Source: Phycisphaeraceae bacterium (lineage in GTDB: Bacteria > Planctomycetota > Phycisphaerae > Phycisphaerales > UBA1924). Taken from it: 64,000 nt of DNA. The notes beneath the pieces are model-generated. The model was not told the origin of the DNA and ran no database searches. It saw only the letters and a program-made list of their open reading frames with translations. The DNA lies in contig JACKHE010000001.1 in NCBI GenBank assembly GCA_020639135.1, positions 248,001 to 312,000 on the forward strand, read 5' to 3'. Below are positions 42,726-50,534 of the stretch, in pieces. The position numbers were made by a program, and so were the translations under genes. Position 1 is the stretch's first letter. Each line of letters starts with the position of its first letter.

Positions 42726-43799
42726 TCAGCCCCGCTTGCCCAGCGCCCAGCCGATGATCCCGAAGAGCAGCGTCGCGCCGAGCAGCCCGCCCATCACCGG
42801 AACAAAGTTGTCCGTCACGATCCCCAGGACCCCGCCGTCGCCGACGCCCATCATCCCGAAGATCACCGACGTCAGGCCGACCGCCATCGCCAGGATCGCG
42901 CCGAGGCTCAGCCCCGCCGCCAGACCGCTGCCGCCGCCGTCGTAAGGCTCCGCCGTGATCACCGTCCCGGAAAGCTGCAGCGCCGGGCCGCCAGCCACGG
43001 CGAGTTCCTCCTCGCCACCGAACAGGCCGCCGCCACCGCCGCCAGCCGCGCCCGCGCCGGAAGCCGCCGCGGCGCCCTCGCCGCCGCCCTCCTCGCCGGG
43101 GTACACCTCTTCGAGGAACTCCGCGCCCAGCGACGTGTCGTCGCTCTCGCGCGTCAGGTCCATCAGACCCGACCCGGAACCGATCGGATCAAGGTTCAGA
43201 TCGTCAAGACCGCCGTCGTTGGTCATCTGCGTCACTGCCGAGGGGTCCGCCTGATCAAGCTCATCGGCGTCGAAGATGCTCACGCCGGTCTTGCTCTGAT
43301 CGCTCGCGCTCATCAGCGACGAGCCCTCGAGCATGTCGTCGAGCCCGCTGTCCAGGTTGAGCTCCTCGCTCTCGCCGAGCAGGCCGCCGCCAAAGCCGCC
43401 GCCGAGACCGCCGCCGGTCCCGCTCGCCGCCAGCAGATCACTCATGCTGTCGTCGCCGCCCGCGTCAAACGCCGAAGCGCCCGTGTCGTCGTCGTCGCTC
43501 CCGAGCCCGCCGGCGATGCCGGAGTCGTCCGCCAGCGGCAGTACGCTCCCGCCGAGATCGCCGCCGAACGAGTCCGCCAGCGGGATCATGCTCGACATCT
43601 CGTTGGGGCTGTGACCGAGATCGATGTCCTCGTCGATCCCCTCGTCCGAGAGCAGATCCACCTGGTCCACCTTGAACATCAGCGAATCGCGATCGCGGAA
43701 CTCCTGGAGCTGACCGCTCGTGACCATCGCCTTGACCTCGTCCTGGGTCTTCCCAAGCTTGGCCGCGGCCTCATCCAGGGTGTAGAACATCTTGCCCAT
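42726..43799 (-). CDS. HTH domain - acidic linker - transmembrane protein
   Basis: 357 residues. Residues 1-50 are a MerR/excisionase-like DNA-binding-type HTH (FYTLDEAAAKLGKTQDEVKA; MVTSGQLQEFRDRDSLMF). Residues 55-270 are very acidic and glycine-rich (IDEDIDLGHSPNEMSSMIPL; SDDDDTGASAFDAGGDDS). Two C-terminal transmembrane helices follow (AAGLSLGAILAMAVGLTSV; VMGGLLGATLLFGIIGWAL). Proteins with this plan occur in other Planctomycetota; function is unknown. A membrane-tethered regulator is possible but unproven. Confidence 0.75.
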   Translation of the reverse strand: MGKMFYTLDEAAAKLGKTQDEVKAMVTSGQLQEFRDRDSLMFKVDQVDLLSDEGIDEDIDLGHSPNEMSSMIPLADSFGGDLGGSVLPLADDSGIAGGLGSDDDDTGASAFDAGGDDSMSDLLAASGTGGGLGGGFGGGLLGESEELNLDSGLDDMLEGSSLMSASDQSKTGVSIFDADELDQADPSAVTQMTNDGGLDDLNLDPIGSGSGLMDLTRESDDTSLGAEFLEEVYPGEEGGGEGAAAASGAGAAGGGGGGLFGGEEELAVAGGPALQLSGTVITAEPYDGGGSGLAAGLSLGAILAMAVGLTSVIFGMMGVGDGGVLGIVTDNFVPVMGGLLGATLLFGIIGWALGKRG

Positions 43800-44047
43800 C
43801 GCTGCGTTCTCCAGATCGGGAGGGCGATCCAGCCCGGCCCGTCGTCAATCTAGCCTGATCCACCTGCGGTCCAGAGCCCCCCGGACCACCGCCGGAGACC
43901 CGAACAGCCAACGGTACGGCCCACCCGCACCCCGAGCAACCCCCCGGGCAGCCGAACAGACCGCGATCAACCGATCGATACGACCGGCATCCGCTGCCGG
44001 TTCCCCGGCGCTCTCAGAACGACATGCGAACGGGACCGCCCGCCCGG
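43800..44047. other. Intergenic region with no feature seen
   Basis: 248 bp between two minus-strand genes. I see no gene, repeat or clear terminator in it; it probably contains the promoter of the HTH/TM gene. Confidence 0.4.
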
Positions 44048-44632
44048 TCAGCCCGCGCCCAACCTGCTGCCTCGAACTGAAATCAGCAGCGATGCCGCAA
44101 CAAATGACAAGATCGCCACGGACCAGGATCCCATCCCAAGATAGACCGGGACGAAGAAGATCCCGATCGAGGCCTGCGCATCATGCGAAGTCAGGATCAC
44201 CCACCCGCCCCACAACCCGATCACCAGGTGCGTCAGAGCGCCCATGCCGACCGCGATGATCGTGGCGCCGCGGAACCGACTCATAAGCGCCGCCGCCCCC
44301 GAAAGGAGGATCAGCGGGATCTGCCAGACAAAGACAACAAACATGCCCAACAGAATCACCGAGTCATCCGCCGCGCTGAATCCACCAGGCCGAGAGAAGG
44401 CCGGAACAAGAACTGCGACCACAAAGAGAAACAGCTGCGCCACACAGGCGCCAACCGGTGTCAACACAAGCAGCATCGCAAACCGACGATTCGTCCAGAA
44501 CGCCAGCGCCCCGCCCGGCTTTAGATCGCGATAACGCTTCCCGCACTCGGGACAGCGCCCGCGCGGAGGCGAGCCGATCAGGTTGTAACCGCATGATGGA
44601 CACCCGATCACCGCGGGCTTGCGCTGAATCAC
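44048..44632 (-). CDS. Membrane protein with N-terminal zinc ribbon
   Basis: 194 residues. The N-terminus has two CPxC pairs (GCPSCGYNLIGSPPRGRCPE) forming a zinc ribbon, a module common at the start of planctomycete membrane proteins. Four hydrophobic segments follow (FAMLLVLTPVGACVAQLFLF; SVILLGMFVVFVWQIPLILL; ATIIAVGMGALTHLVIGLWG; WSVAILSFVAASLLISV). Function unknown. It lies 24 bp after the S24 repressor gene on the same strand. Confidence 0.72.
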   Translation of the reverse strand: MIQRKPAVIGCPSCGYNLIGSPPRGRCPECGKRYRDLKPGGALAFWTNRRFAMLLVLTPVGACVAQLFLFVVAVLVPAFSRPGGFSAADDSVILLGMFVVFVWQIPLILLSGAAALMSRFRGATIIAVGMGALTHLVIGLWGGWVILTSHDAQASIGIFFVPVYLGMGSWSVAILSFVAASLLISVRGSRLGAG

Positions 44633-44656
44633 GTGTGATTCTAGACAACGAGGTTC

Positions 44657-45484
44657 TCACCCCACCGCCCGAACCACGTACACCGCCGCGTACAGCCCCG
44701 CGATCTCCTCGCGGTCCGCCACGCGCGGCGCGTACGCGCTGTTGAGCGGCTGCAGCCGGATCAGCTCCCGCCCGCCATCCCCCACCTCGAAATAGACCCG
44801 TTTGAACGTCGTCTCCCCGTCGCGCTCGAAACGCACGAAGCAGTCCGACCCCGGCGGCGTGTCACGCTCCGGGCTGAACACCACGATGTCGCCTTCGCGG
44901 TACGCCGGCGACATCGAATCGCCCACCACCCGCGCCGCGAACGCGTCCGGGTCCATCACGTCCGGCGCCGAAACGTACGAGTCCGCCACCCGCGCCGGGT
45001 ACGCCATGTCCGTGAACTCCGTCGGGTAGCCCGCCTGCACGCTGTTGATCACCGGCACCTGCACCGGAAGCGGGATCGGCGCCGACACCGAGCGCTCCGC
45101 GCGCCCGCCGGCCCCGCCACCGCCGGTGATCTTCCCGATCAGTTGCTCCAGCTCCCCGCTCGCGTGCAGCGCATCGACGCCCCGCTCGCGCAGCCGGTCC
45201 GCCAGCGCATCGAGCGCCCGGCTCCGGCGCTGCAGGTCGCTCACCGTCGTCCGGATCGAGCCCGGCGCCGATGTCCAACGCGCCAGCTCCACCAGCGAGC
45301 CCGGCGTCAGCATCAGCGCGCACTCGAGCCGGGACAGCAGCGCCTCCGAAGGCGGGTTCTCGCGCCGGCCGTTCTCGATCTGCGACAAGTAGCCCTTCGT
45401 GCAGTCCGACAGCTGCGCCAGACGCTCGAGCGTCATCCCCATCTGCACGCGCCGTGACCTGATGCGTTCGCCGACCGATCCCAT
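44657..45484 (-). CDS. XRE-S24 repressor (CI/LexA-like)
   Basis: 275 residues from ATG 45484; ATGs at 45577 and 45613 are also in frame but the extra residues are low-complexity. Residues 5-65 are an XRE helix-turn-helix (RIRSRRVQMGMTLERLAQLS; CTKGYLSQIENGRRENPPSE). Residues about 145-275 are an S24 peptidase domain: a candidate Ala-Gly cleavage site at A151-G152 (NSVQAGYP), the nucleophile S190 in VVGDSMSPAYREGD, and K228 in TTFKRVY. This is the build of self-cleaving phage repressors released by RecA in the SOS response. Divergent from an HTH gene, as in a lysis-lysogeny switch. Confidence 0.88.
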   Translation of the reverse strand: MGSVGERIRSRRVQMGMTLERLAQLSDCTKGYLSQIENGRRENPPSEALLSRLECALMLTPGSLVELARWTSAPGSIRTTVSDLQRRSRALDALADRLRERGVDALHASGELEQLIGKITGGGGAGGRAERSVSAPIPLPVQVPVINSVQAGYPTEFTDMAYPARVADSYVSAPDVMDPDAFAARVVGDSMSPAYREGDIVVFSPERDTPPGSDCFVRFERDGETTFKRVYFEVGDGGRELIRLQPLNSAYAPRVADREEIAGLYAAVYVVRAVG

Positions 45485-45738
45485 CGTCTCCAGTGCTCCC
45501 GACGCGCCCGCGCCGGCCCGTGCCGGCGTCGTCGCACGCCGCGCGCCGACCCGACCGATCGGACCGCCGCGCGACATGTCACCAGTTTGTGCGCCGAGTC
45601 GTGGATATACCATACAAAACCCTTGCAAAGTGGCGATGCGCTGATAAAACATTCATCCAATGTTCACTGATTAGAAAACACAGCGACCCAGCATAGCCGT
45701 GTGGCTTCTCCATGTCAATCAACACAGAGGTGTGCCAA
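45485..45738. promoter_or_regulatory. Divergent control region of the S24 island
   Basis: 254 bp between the repressor and the divergent HTH gene. It is AT-richer than the surroundings at 45596-45740. Possible operators are an ACACAG/GTGTG pair at 45678-45703 and a compact palindrome ACACAGAGGTGTG at 45722-45734, just before the HTH ATG. The operator assignment is inference. No confident -35/-10 pair was found. Confidence 0.45.
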
Positions 45739-46308
45739 ATGACGAGCAGTTCGACACTTCCATCTCCCTCGATCTCCCGGCCCCGTTCCATCGCCGACCC
45801 CTCCCGACTCCCCGCCCAATCCCGAAACCCTTCCCGCATCCAGCGGGCCGAGCTTTTCGACCGCCGCCGCCGCCAGTGCCGCGACCTCGCCGAGGCCCTC
45901 GTCGCCCGCGCCGAATACCTCCTCCCCGAGGACCGCGCGCTGCTCACCGCGATCTACCGCGACGGCGCGAGCGCGCGTGAGGTCGCGCTGCTCAGCGGCG
46001 CGACGCCGCGCTCCATCCGCCGGCGCATCCGCGCCCTGGCGCAGCGCGCGCTGGACCCGCGCTTCGCCTTCGTGATCGTCCACCGCGACGCCTGGCCCCC
46101 GACCCGTCGCCGGGTCGCGACCGAACTCACCCTCCACGGCCGCCCCCTGCGCGAGACGGCGAGGCTGCTGAACCTCACCCTCCACACCGTCCGCCGCCAC
46201 GCCGACGCCGTGCGCGTGATGTACGAGGCCGCCCGCGCCGCCGCGACGGGCAAGGGTGACCCGGCCAACCGTGACAACGCGCGCCACGCTTCGGGTTCGC
46301 GCCGATGA
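45739..46308 (+). CDS. Helix-turn-helix protein of sigma-region-4 type
   Basis: 189 residues from ATG 45739, preceded by AGGTG; ATG 45712 is an alternative. A disordered N-terminus (to about 40) is followed by a helical region with two candidate HTH units (DGASAREVALLSGATPRSIR; GRPLRETARLLNLTLHTVRR), each with the spacing of a sigma region 4 helix-turn-helix. It could be the activator of the island's early genes. Its stop overlaps the next start (ATGA). Confidence 0.65.
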   Translation: MTSSSTLPSPSISRPRSIADPSRLPAQSRNPSRIQRAELFDRRRRQCRDLAEALVARAEYLLPEDRALLTAIYRDGASAREVALLSGATPRSIRRRIRALAQRALDPRFAFVIVHRDAWPPTRRRVATELTLHGRPLRETARLLNLTLHTVRRHADAVRVMYEAARAAATGKGDPANRDNARHASGSRR

Positions 46309-46589
46309 ACGGCGCGTACCTCTTCGAGCTCGACCCGCGCGAGCCGGCGCTGGGGCAGGTCCGCGCCGAGATCGAACGCCGGCTCGACGCGCAGTGGCCT
46401 CCGGAGCTACGCCGCTGCTGCCGGGAGTTCCTCGCCGAGTGGCGCTTCGCCGAGGCGCTGCTCATCGCCGAGGCGCTCGACCGCGCCGCCGGGCTGCTCG
46501 AAGTGCTCAACCGGAGCGAATCACCTCCCGCGCCGCTCGAGCGCCGATCCGCCGGCGCGCCGCTGCGTCGCCGGCGCAGCCGTCCCTGA
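46305..46589 (+). CDS. Small hypothetical protein
   Basis: 94 residues, helical, with two cysteines (ELRRCCREFLAEWRFAEALL) and a basic C-terminus. It is translationally coupled to the HTH gene (4-bp ATGA overlap), which supports real coding. Two 11-bp motif copies lie just after its stop. No family is recognised. Confidence 0.55.
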   Translation: MNGAYLFELDPREPALGQVRAEIERRLDAQWPPELRRCCREFLAEWRFAEALLIAEALDRAAGLLEVLNRSESPPAPLERRSAGAPLRRRRSRP

Positions 46590-46712
46590 ATCATTCAACC
46601 GTGACACCGCAACCGTGACAGGACCGACGCCCGCATGACGCCCATCGAGATCCACCATTCCGATCGCGGCTGGGGCTACACGACGTTCATCTTCAGGAAG
46701 GAACAGCGACCC

Positions 46713-47771
46713 ATGAAGCCGATCATCACCGAGCTCGCCGACGTCCACGCCGAGTCCGTCCGCTGGGTCTGGCCCGGCGTGCTGGCGGCGGGCAAGCTCA
46801 CGCTGCTGGCGGGCGACCCGGGCCTGGGCAAGAGCTTCATCACGCTCGACCTGGCGGCGCGCGTGACCAACGGCGGGCCGTGGCCGCCGGACGGCTCCGG
46901 GCCGGTCGGCGAGCCGCGCGGCGTCGTGCTGCTCAGCGCCGAGGACGACCCGGCGGACACGATCCGCCCGAGGCTCGACGCGGCGGGCGCGGACATCGCG
47001 CGCATCTGCCTGCTCGACGGCCTGCGGCTGGCCGACGGCGCGTACGACGAGTTCGACCTCCAGCGGCACATCGCGATGCTCGAAGAGGTGCTGGAGTCCA
47101 AGCGTGACATCGGGCTGGTCATCATCGACCCGATCAGCGCGTACACGGGCCACGCCGACACACACAACAACGCCTCCGTCCGGGCGCTGCTCAAGCCGCT
47201 CTCGACGCTGGCGCAGGACTACCGGTGCGCGGTGCTGACGGTGACGCACCTGCGCAAGGGCGGCTCGGGCGGCGCGCTCTACCGCACGATGGGCAGCCTG
47301 GCCTTCACGGCGGCGGCGCGGAGCGTGTGGGCGGTGATGAAGGAGAAGGACCGGCCCACGTCCCGCCTCTTCCTGCCGGTCAAGAGCAACATCGGCGCCG
47401 ACAGCGAGGGCTACCGCTACACGATCGAGGAGGGCCGCGTGGCGTGGGATCCCGAGCCCGTGCCGTACGACGCCGACGAGGGGATGTTCGGGACGAAGGC
47501 GCCGGGCGCGGCGACGGCGGAGCAGGTCGAGTGGCTGCGGAGCCGCCTGGCGACGGGCCCGGTCGCCTCGGGCGATGTGGAGCGCTCGTGCAAGAAGTCG
47601 GGCTACTCGTGGGAGAGCATCCGGAAGCACGCGAAGGTGATCCTGGGCGTCAGGAGCGTCAAGCGTGACAAGCAGTGGTTCTGGACGCTGCCGCCGGAGG
47701 AATCGGCCGGCCAGCTGCCGCTGGAGCCGGGATCGGCAGGAATCAAGGGTGACGGCAAGGGGGGTGTGTGA
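46713..47771 (+). CDS. RepA-like AAA ATPase (RecA/DnaB fold)
   Basis: 352 residues from ATG 46713, chosen for its AGGAAGGA ribosome site; the frame is open from 46635. Walker A is GDPGLGKS at 34-41, then GVVLLSAEDDPADTIRPRL, Walker B IGLVIIDPISAY with the Asp near 135, and LTVTHLRKGGSG (sensor). Residues about 265-345 form a winged-helix-like tail (ATAEQVEWLRSRLATGPVAS; GYSWESIRKHAKVILGVRSV). The family comprises plasmid RepA helicases and phage AAA proteins. The 3' end lies inside the palindromic unit at 47744-47783. Confidence 0.85.
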   Translation: MKPIITELADVHAESVRWVWPGVLAAGKLTLLAGDPGLGKSFITLDLAARVTNGGPWPPDGSGPVGEPRGVVLLSAEDDPADTIRPRLDAAGADIARICLLDGLRLADGAYDEFDLQRHIAMLEEVLESKRDIGLVIIDPISAYTGHADTHNNASVRALLKPLSTLAQDYRCAVLTVTHLRKGGSGGALYRTMGSLAFTAAARSVWAVMKEKDRPTSRLFLPVKSNIGADSEGYRYTIEEGRVAWDPEPVPYDADEGMFGTKAPGAATAEQVEWLRSRLATGPVASGDVERSCKKSGYSWESIRKHAKVILGVRSVKRDKQWFWTLPPEESAGQLPLEPGSAGIKGDGKGGV

Positions 47772-47783
47772 GTGTCACGGTTG
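47744..47783 (-). repeat. 40-bp palindromic unit R1
   Basis: Arms CAAGGGTGACG and TGTCACGGTTG start exactly 29 bp apart, with an 18-bp spacer. Read on the minus strand, the spacer is C-rich and matches that of R2 at 14 of 18 positions. R1 is therefore inverted relative to R2, and the pair flanks the AT-rich gene. It contains the repA-like stop codon. Confidence 0.8.
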
Positions 47784-47787
47784 GCAA

Positions 47788-48700
47788 TCATGGCAGCGGA
47801 ACAAGAATATCACGCTTCCTGCGACCACTTGGATCATATACGATTACCATTCCCATACCCTCAGATGTTGAAGTCAACAAAACCAATTCGTCGCCATTCG
47901 CATCATACGTACTAATTCGACCCTCTTCGTCCGCCGATGCAATAATTTTAACCTCGTTATTTGTATATATAGACAAAAACCCAGAAGACCGATCGGGATA
48001 GCCTGACATCCCAACCAATGCGTGCTCATCCTTATCCCGCAGCAGTAATCGTGCCGAACCATTAGCCACACCATCTAAGCTGATGATATTCGTATTAGCC
48101 CTTCCGTAAATACCAAAAAAATCCATCATCGAAATCGCTGCAACCCATCATAATTCGAGGCTGTTCGTCTTTATTTTGTACTGTCATGTATCCCGAGCCA
48201 TTTTTCGATGCGCCAATCCTAACAAGTTCTTTGTTTGATTTATTATATATGCTAATAGTGCCTTCTGCATCGTAAGTGGACGACAACTCAACCAACTTAC
48301 CTCCTGTCGAACTCGCCACTCCAATAAATCCAGTCTCCATATTAGTTGAACCGAGAGATACAATTCTGTAAGATTTAGAATTAAATACTTCGATATTGCT
48401 CCCCGAGTCATCAGCCATCATCTGAATCTTGCTCTTAGAATCATCGTCAAGCAGTTGCAGTGTGCCAAACTGATGCCCATCGATACTGCCCAGGCCAAAT
48501 GTGCTCTCAATCTTGGCGACCGGCACTCCCTCGTCCGAAACAACATGGAATGCCTTGGCACGAACCACATCTGGTACGCCTGCTGATCGCTGGAATTGCA
48601 TGAATAGCGATAGAGCCGCGAGCACGCTCGCTAAGACTGCAAAAATCATCATCCGCAAGTTGGATTTTTCGAGTCGACAGATCCGTTCTTCAGACTCCAT
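47788..48700 (-). pseudogene. AT-rich exported/anchored beta-repeat protein, frameshifted
   Basis: A single gene broken into two frames: 48700 to 48095, and the remainder to 47788. At 48115-48121 the minus strand has a run of seven T; with six T the frame continues as DDGFFGIYGRANTN. The protein begins at ATG 48700 with AAGGAG before it, has one transmembrane helix (MMIFAVLASVLAALSLF), then about eight short beta repeats (STFGLGSIDGHQFGTLQLLD; GYMTVQNKDEQPRIMMG; GFLSIYTNNEVKIIASADE). The base composition is visibly lower in GC than every neighbour, which suggests recent transfer. The shift may be a sequencing error, a decayed gene or slippage. Confidence 0.75.
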
Positions 48701-48754
48701 GGCGTTCTCCTTGAGCGGATTCCCCATAAGAGCAGTGTAACGTATATGTCGAAT

Positions 48755-48794
48755 CAACCGTGACACGCCCACACCCCCCTTCCCGTCACACTTG
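48755..48794 (+). repeat. 40-bp palindromic unit R2
   Basis: Arms CAACCGTGACA and CGTCACACTTG start 29 bp apart, with an 18-bp C-rich spacer (CGCCCACACCCCCCTTCC). It is the inverted partner of R1 across the AT-rich gene. Confidence 0.8.
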
Positions 48795-48837
48795 CCTGCG
48801 CTGAATGCCCTTCAGGATCGCCTGATCGCCGATGAAT

Positions 48838-48877
48838 CAACCGTGACACCGACCCTCCCGCTTCCCTGTCACCCTTG
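48838..48877 (+). repeat. 40-bp palindromic unit R3
   Basis: Arms CAACCGTGACA and TGTCACCCTTG start 29 bp apart, with an 18-bp spacer (CCGACCCTCCCGCTTCCC). It lies 43 bp beyond R2 in the same orientation. Confidence 0.8.
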
Positions 48878-48899
48878 ATCCCAACGCCGCCATCGCAAT

Positions 48900-48933
48900 G
48901 AAAAAAAGGCGGGGCGCTCCGGGAACGCCCCGC
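48900..48933 (-). terminator. Intrinsic terminator, minus strand
   Basis: Arms GGCGGGGCG and CGCCCCGCC around a short loop, followed by a run of T on the minus strand. It ends the run of dockerin-protein genes and marks the boundary of the island. Confidence 0.8.
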
Positions 48934-48974
48934 CGCGTTGGCTACCGGTGATCTCCCGCAACAGGCGGGCCGGC

Positions 48975-49094
48975 TCACCGGCACAGCGTCCCGAACGAGC
49001 CGATCAGGATGCCCAGATCAGCCGTATCGACCACGCCGTCGCCGTTGATGTCCGCCCGGCAGGGGTCGTACCTGTGATCACCGAGGGCACCCAT
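48975..49094 (-). pseudogene. Out-of-frame extra dockerin-like repeat
   Basis: In the frame +1 to the FG-GAP gene, codons from 49094 read GALGDHRYDPCRADINGDGV and continue VDTADLGILIGSFGTLCR to a stop at 48975. This is a complete dockerin-like unit beyond the stop of a gene that already has one. It is either the remnant of a longer protein or an unused copy. Confidence 0.6.
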
Positions 49095-50403
49095 CCCCGA
49101 ACGCCTCGAGCAGCACCGTGAGATCCACCGCGTTCACAACGCCGCTCCCGTTGACATCCGCGGCGGGGTAGTCACCGCCAAGATGAACGACAACAGCGCC
49201 GAGATCCGCGGTGTCAACGGCCCCGTCGAGATTCAGGTCCGCGATGCGGCACCGCCTGGCGTCGAAGCGGTACGCTGAGCCCGATCGGGACCCGAACTCG
49301 TTGTCATAGATCGATGTTGCAACCACATCTTCGCCCTGGATCGCGACGGAAAAGCCGAACAAATCCCCTTCCTCGCGATCATCGGGCACGAACTTCGCCA
49401 GATGATTCCCCGTGGCGGCATCGATCAAAAACGCCGATCCCGCGTCATCGTCCCTGGGGGATCCGATGAGGATCCGCCCGCTCTCGATGGACACGCGCTG
49501 TCCGAGCGAATCATCGTGGGCAGGATCTTCGGCGATGAACTTGTACGAGAACCGCCCCGTCTCGGCGTTATAGACATACGCCGCCCCGGCGTGCGCCCAG
49601 CCGTTGACATACTCGTCCGGGTTCCCGACGACCAGGGTCGTCCCTTCGATCGCCACCGATAGACCGAACCGGCTTGCGAACAAGCTGGTTGACGTGTATT
49701 TCCGCTGAAACCCCGTGACCAGATTGTACGTGTACGCGTCGTCAGAACCAGGGGCGCCGACCGCGGCGTAATCGCCACCGATCGCCACGGAATAGCCGAA
49801 CAGCGCTTGCTGATGCCCGTCCGATGCGGTGAGCTTCGAGATCTGCTGCCCGGTGTTCACGTCGAAGACATACGCGGCGCCCGAGTTGGATCCTCGCGGA
49901 TTAGCGCCCGGCGCGCCCACGATCGCCAAACCCCCGCTGATCGCGACGGACTCCCCGAACATGTCGTTCGCTTGGCCGTCATTCGCCGTGAGCTTGAAAA
50001 GCTGCTGACCCGTTGCGACATCGAACAGGTACGCCGCCCCGGTGTCAACAAACGGCGCATCGGCGAGGCTGGCGCCCACGATCGCGATCCCCGCATCGAT
50101 CGACGCCGAGACGCCGAGGTAATCGCCCGCGGCAAGATCGGTTGAAACGAGCTTGAATAGCTGCTCGCCGGATTCGAGATCAAAGAGGTACGCGGCGCCG
50201 GACTGCGGCGTGCTGATCCCGTCGAAATACGCGCCCACGATCACGACGCCGTCATCGATATCGATCGCGCTCCCGAACCGCTGATTCTCGAACCCGTCAT
50301 CGCACAGGATCTTGGCGCGCTGGAGATCCGGTCCGCCATCGACCCCCGCCGCGCCGAGCAGCATGCTCGTGGTGATCGACACAAGAAAAACTGGTCGTCG
50401 CAT
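49078..50403 (-). CDS. Exported FG-GAP propeller protein with dockerin-like tail
   Basis: 441 residues. Signal peptide (VFLVSITTSMLLGAAGVDGG), then seven FG-GAP-like repeats marked by RFGSAIDIDDG, YLGVSASIDAG, MFGESVAISGG, LFGYSVAIGGD, RFGLSVAIEGT, SLGQRVSIESG and LFGFSVAIQGE: a seven-bladed propeller. The C-terminus has two dockerin-like loops (ADLNLDGAVDTADLG; ADVNGSGVVNAVDLT) and ends GDGCPR. It should be secreted or surface-bound. Substrate and partner are unknown; no cohesin is visible in the window. Confidence 0.85.
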   Translation of the reverse strand: MRRPVFLVSITTSMLLGAAGVDGGPDLQRAKILCDDGFENQRFGSAIDIDDGVVIVGAYFDGISTPQSGAAYLFDLESGEQLFKLVSTDLAAGDYLGVSASIDAGIAIVGASLADAPFVDTGAAYLFDVATGQQLFKLTANDGQANDMFGESVAISGGLAIVGAPGANPRGSNSGAAYVFDVNTGQQISKLTASDGHQQALFGYSVAIGGDYAAVGAPGSDDAYTYNLVTGFQRKYTSTSLFASRFGLSVAIEGTTLVVGNPDEYVNGWAHAGAAYVYNAETGRFSYKFIAEDPAHDDSLGQRVSIESGRILIGSPRDDDAGSAFLIDAATGNHLAKFVPDDREEGDLFGFSVAIQGEDVVATSIYDNEFGSRSGSAYRFDARRCRIADLNLDGAVDTADLGAVVVHLGGDYPAADVNGSGVVNAVDLTVLLEAFGDGCPR

Positions 50404-50534
50404 GTGATATCTCCATGATATGACGCAGGATCATTCGTAGTTTACAGGATCCCGATCACCCGACAATCAGAAACACACCAAGTTCTGATCATTGGCGTCG
50501 CGGCAGGGGTCGTGCCCGGAACTGACCTGGTCGA

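Larger units (their letters stand above)
46251..48877. repeat. Eleven copies of an 11-bp motif CAASSGTGACR around repA-like gene
   Basis: Copies start at 46251, 46266, 46596, 46610, 47660, 47744, 48755 and 48838 on the plus strand and at 47773, 48784 and 48867 on the minus strand. Most read CAACCGTGACA or CAAGGGTGACA; 48784 is a variant (CAAGTGTGACG). I did not notice the motif elsewhere in the window by eye. The local density and its flanking of a RepA-like ATPase recall plasmid iterons, but no origin has been shown. Confidence 0.75.

Noticed and set aside
48115..48121. Programmed -1 ribosomal frameshift at the T7 run
   Set aside because: A -1 shift would enter the third, closed frame; only +1 (or loss of one T) joins the two parts.
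47743..48879. Possible integron attC sites flanking a gene cassette
   Set aside because: The arms lack the paired RYYYAAC and GTTRRRY core sites and there is no integrase gene; the orientation of R1 and R2 is inverted, not direct.
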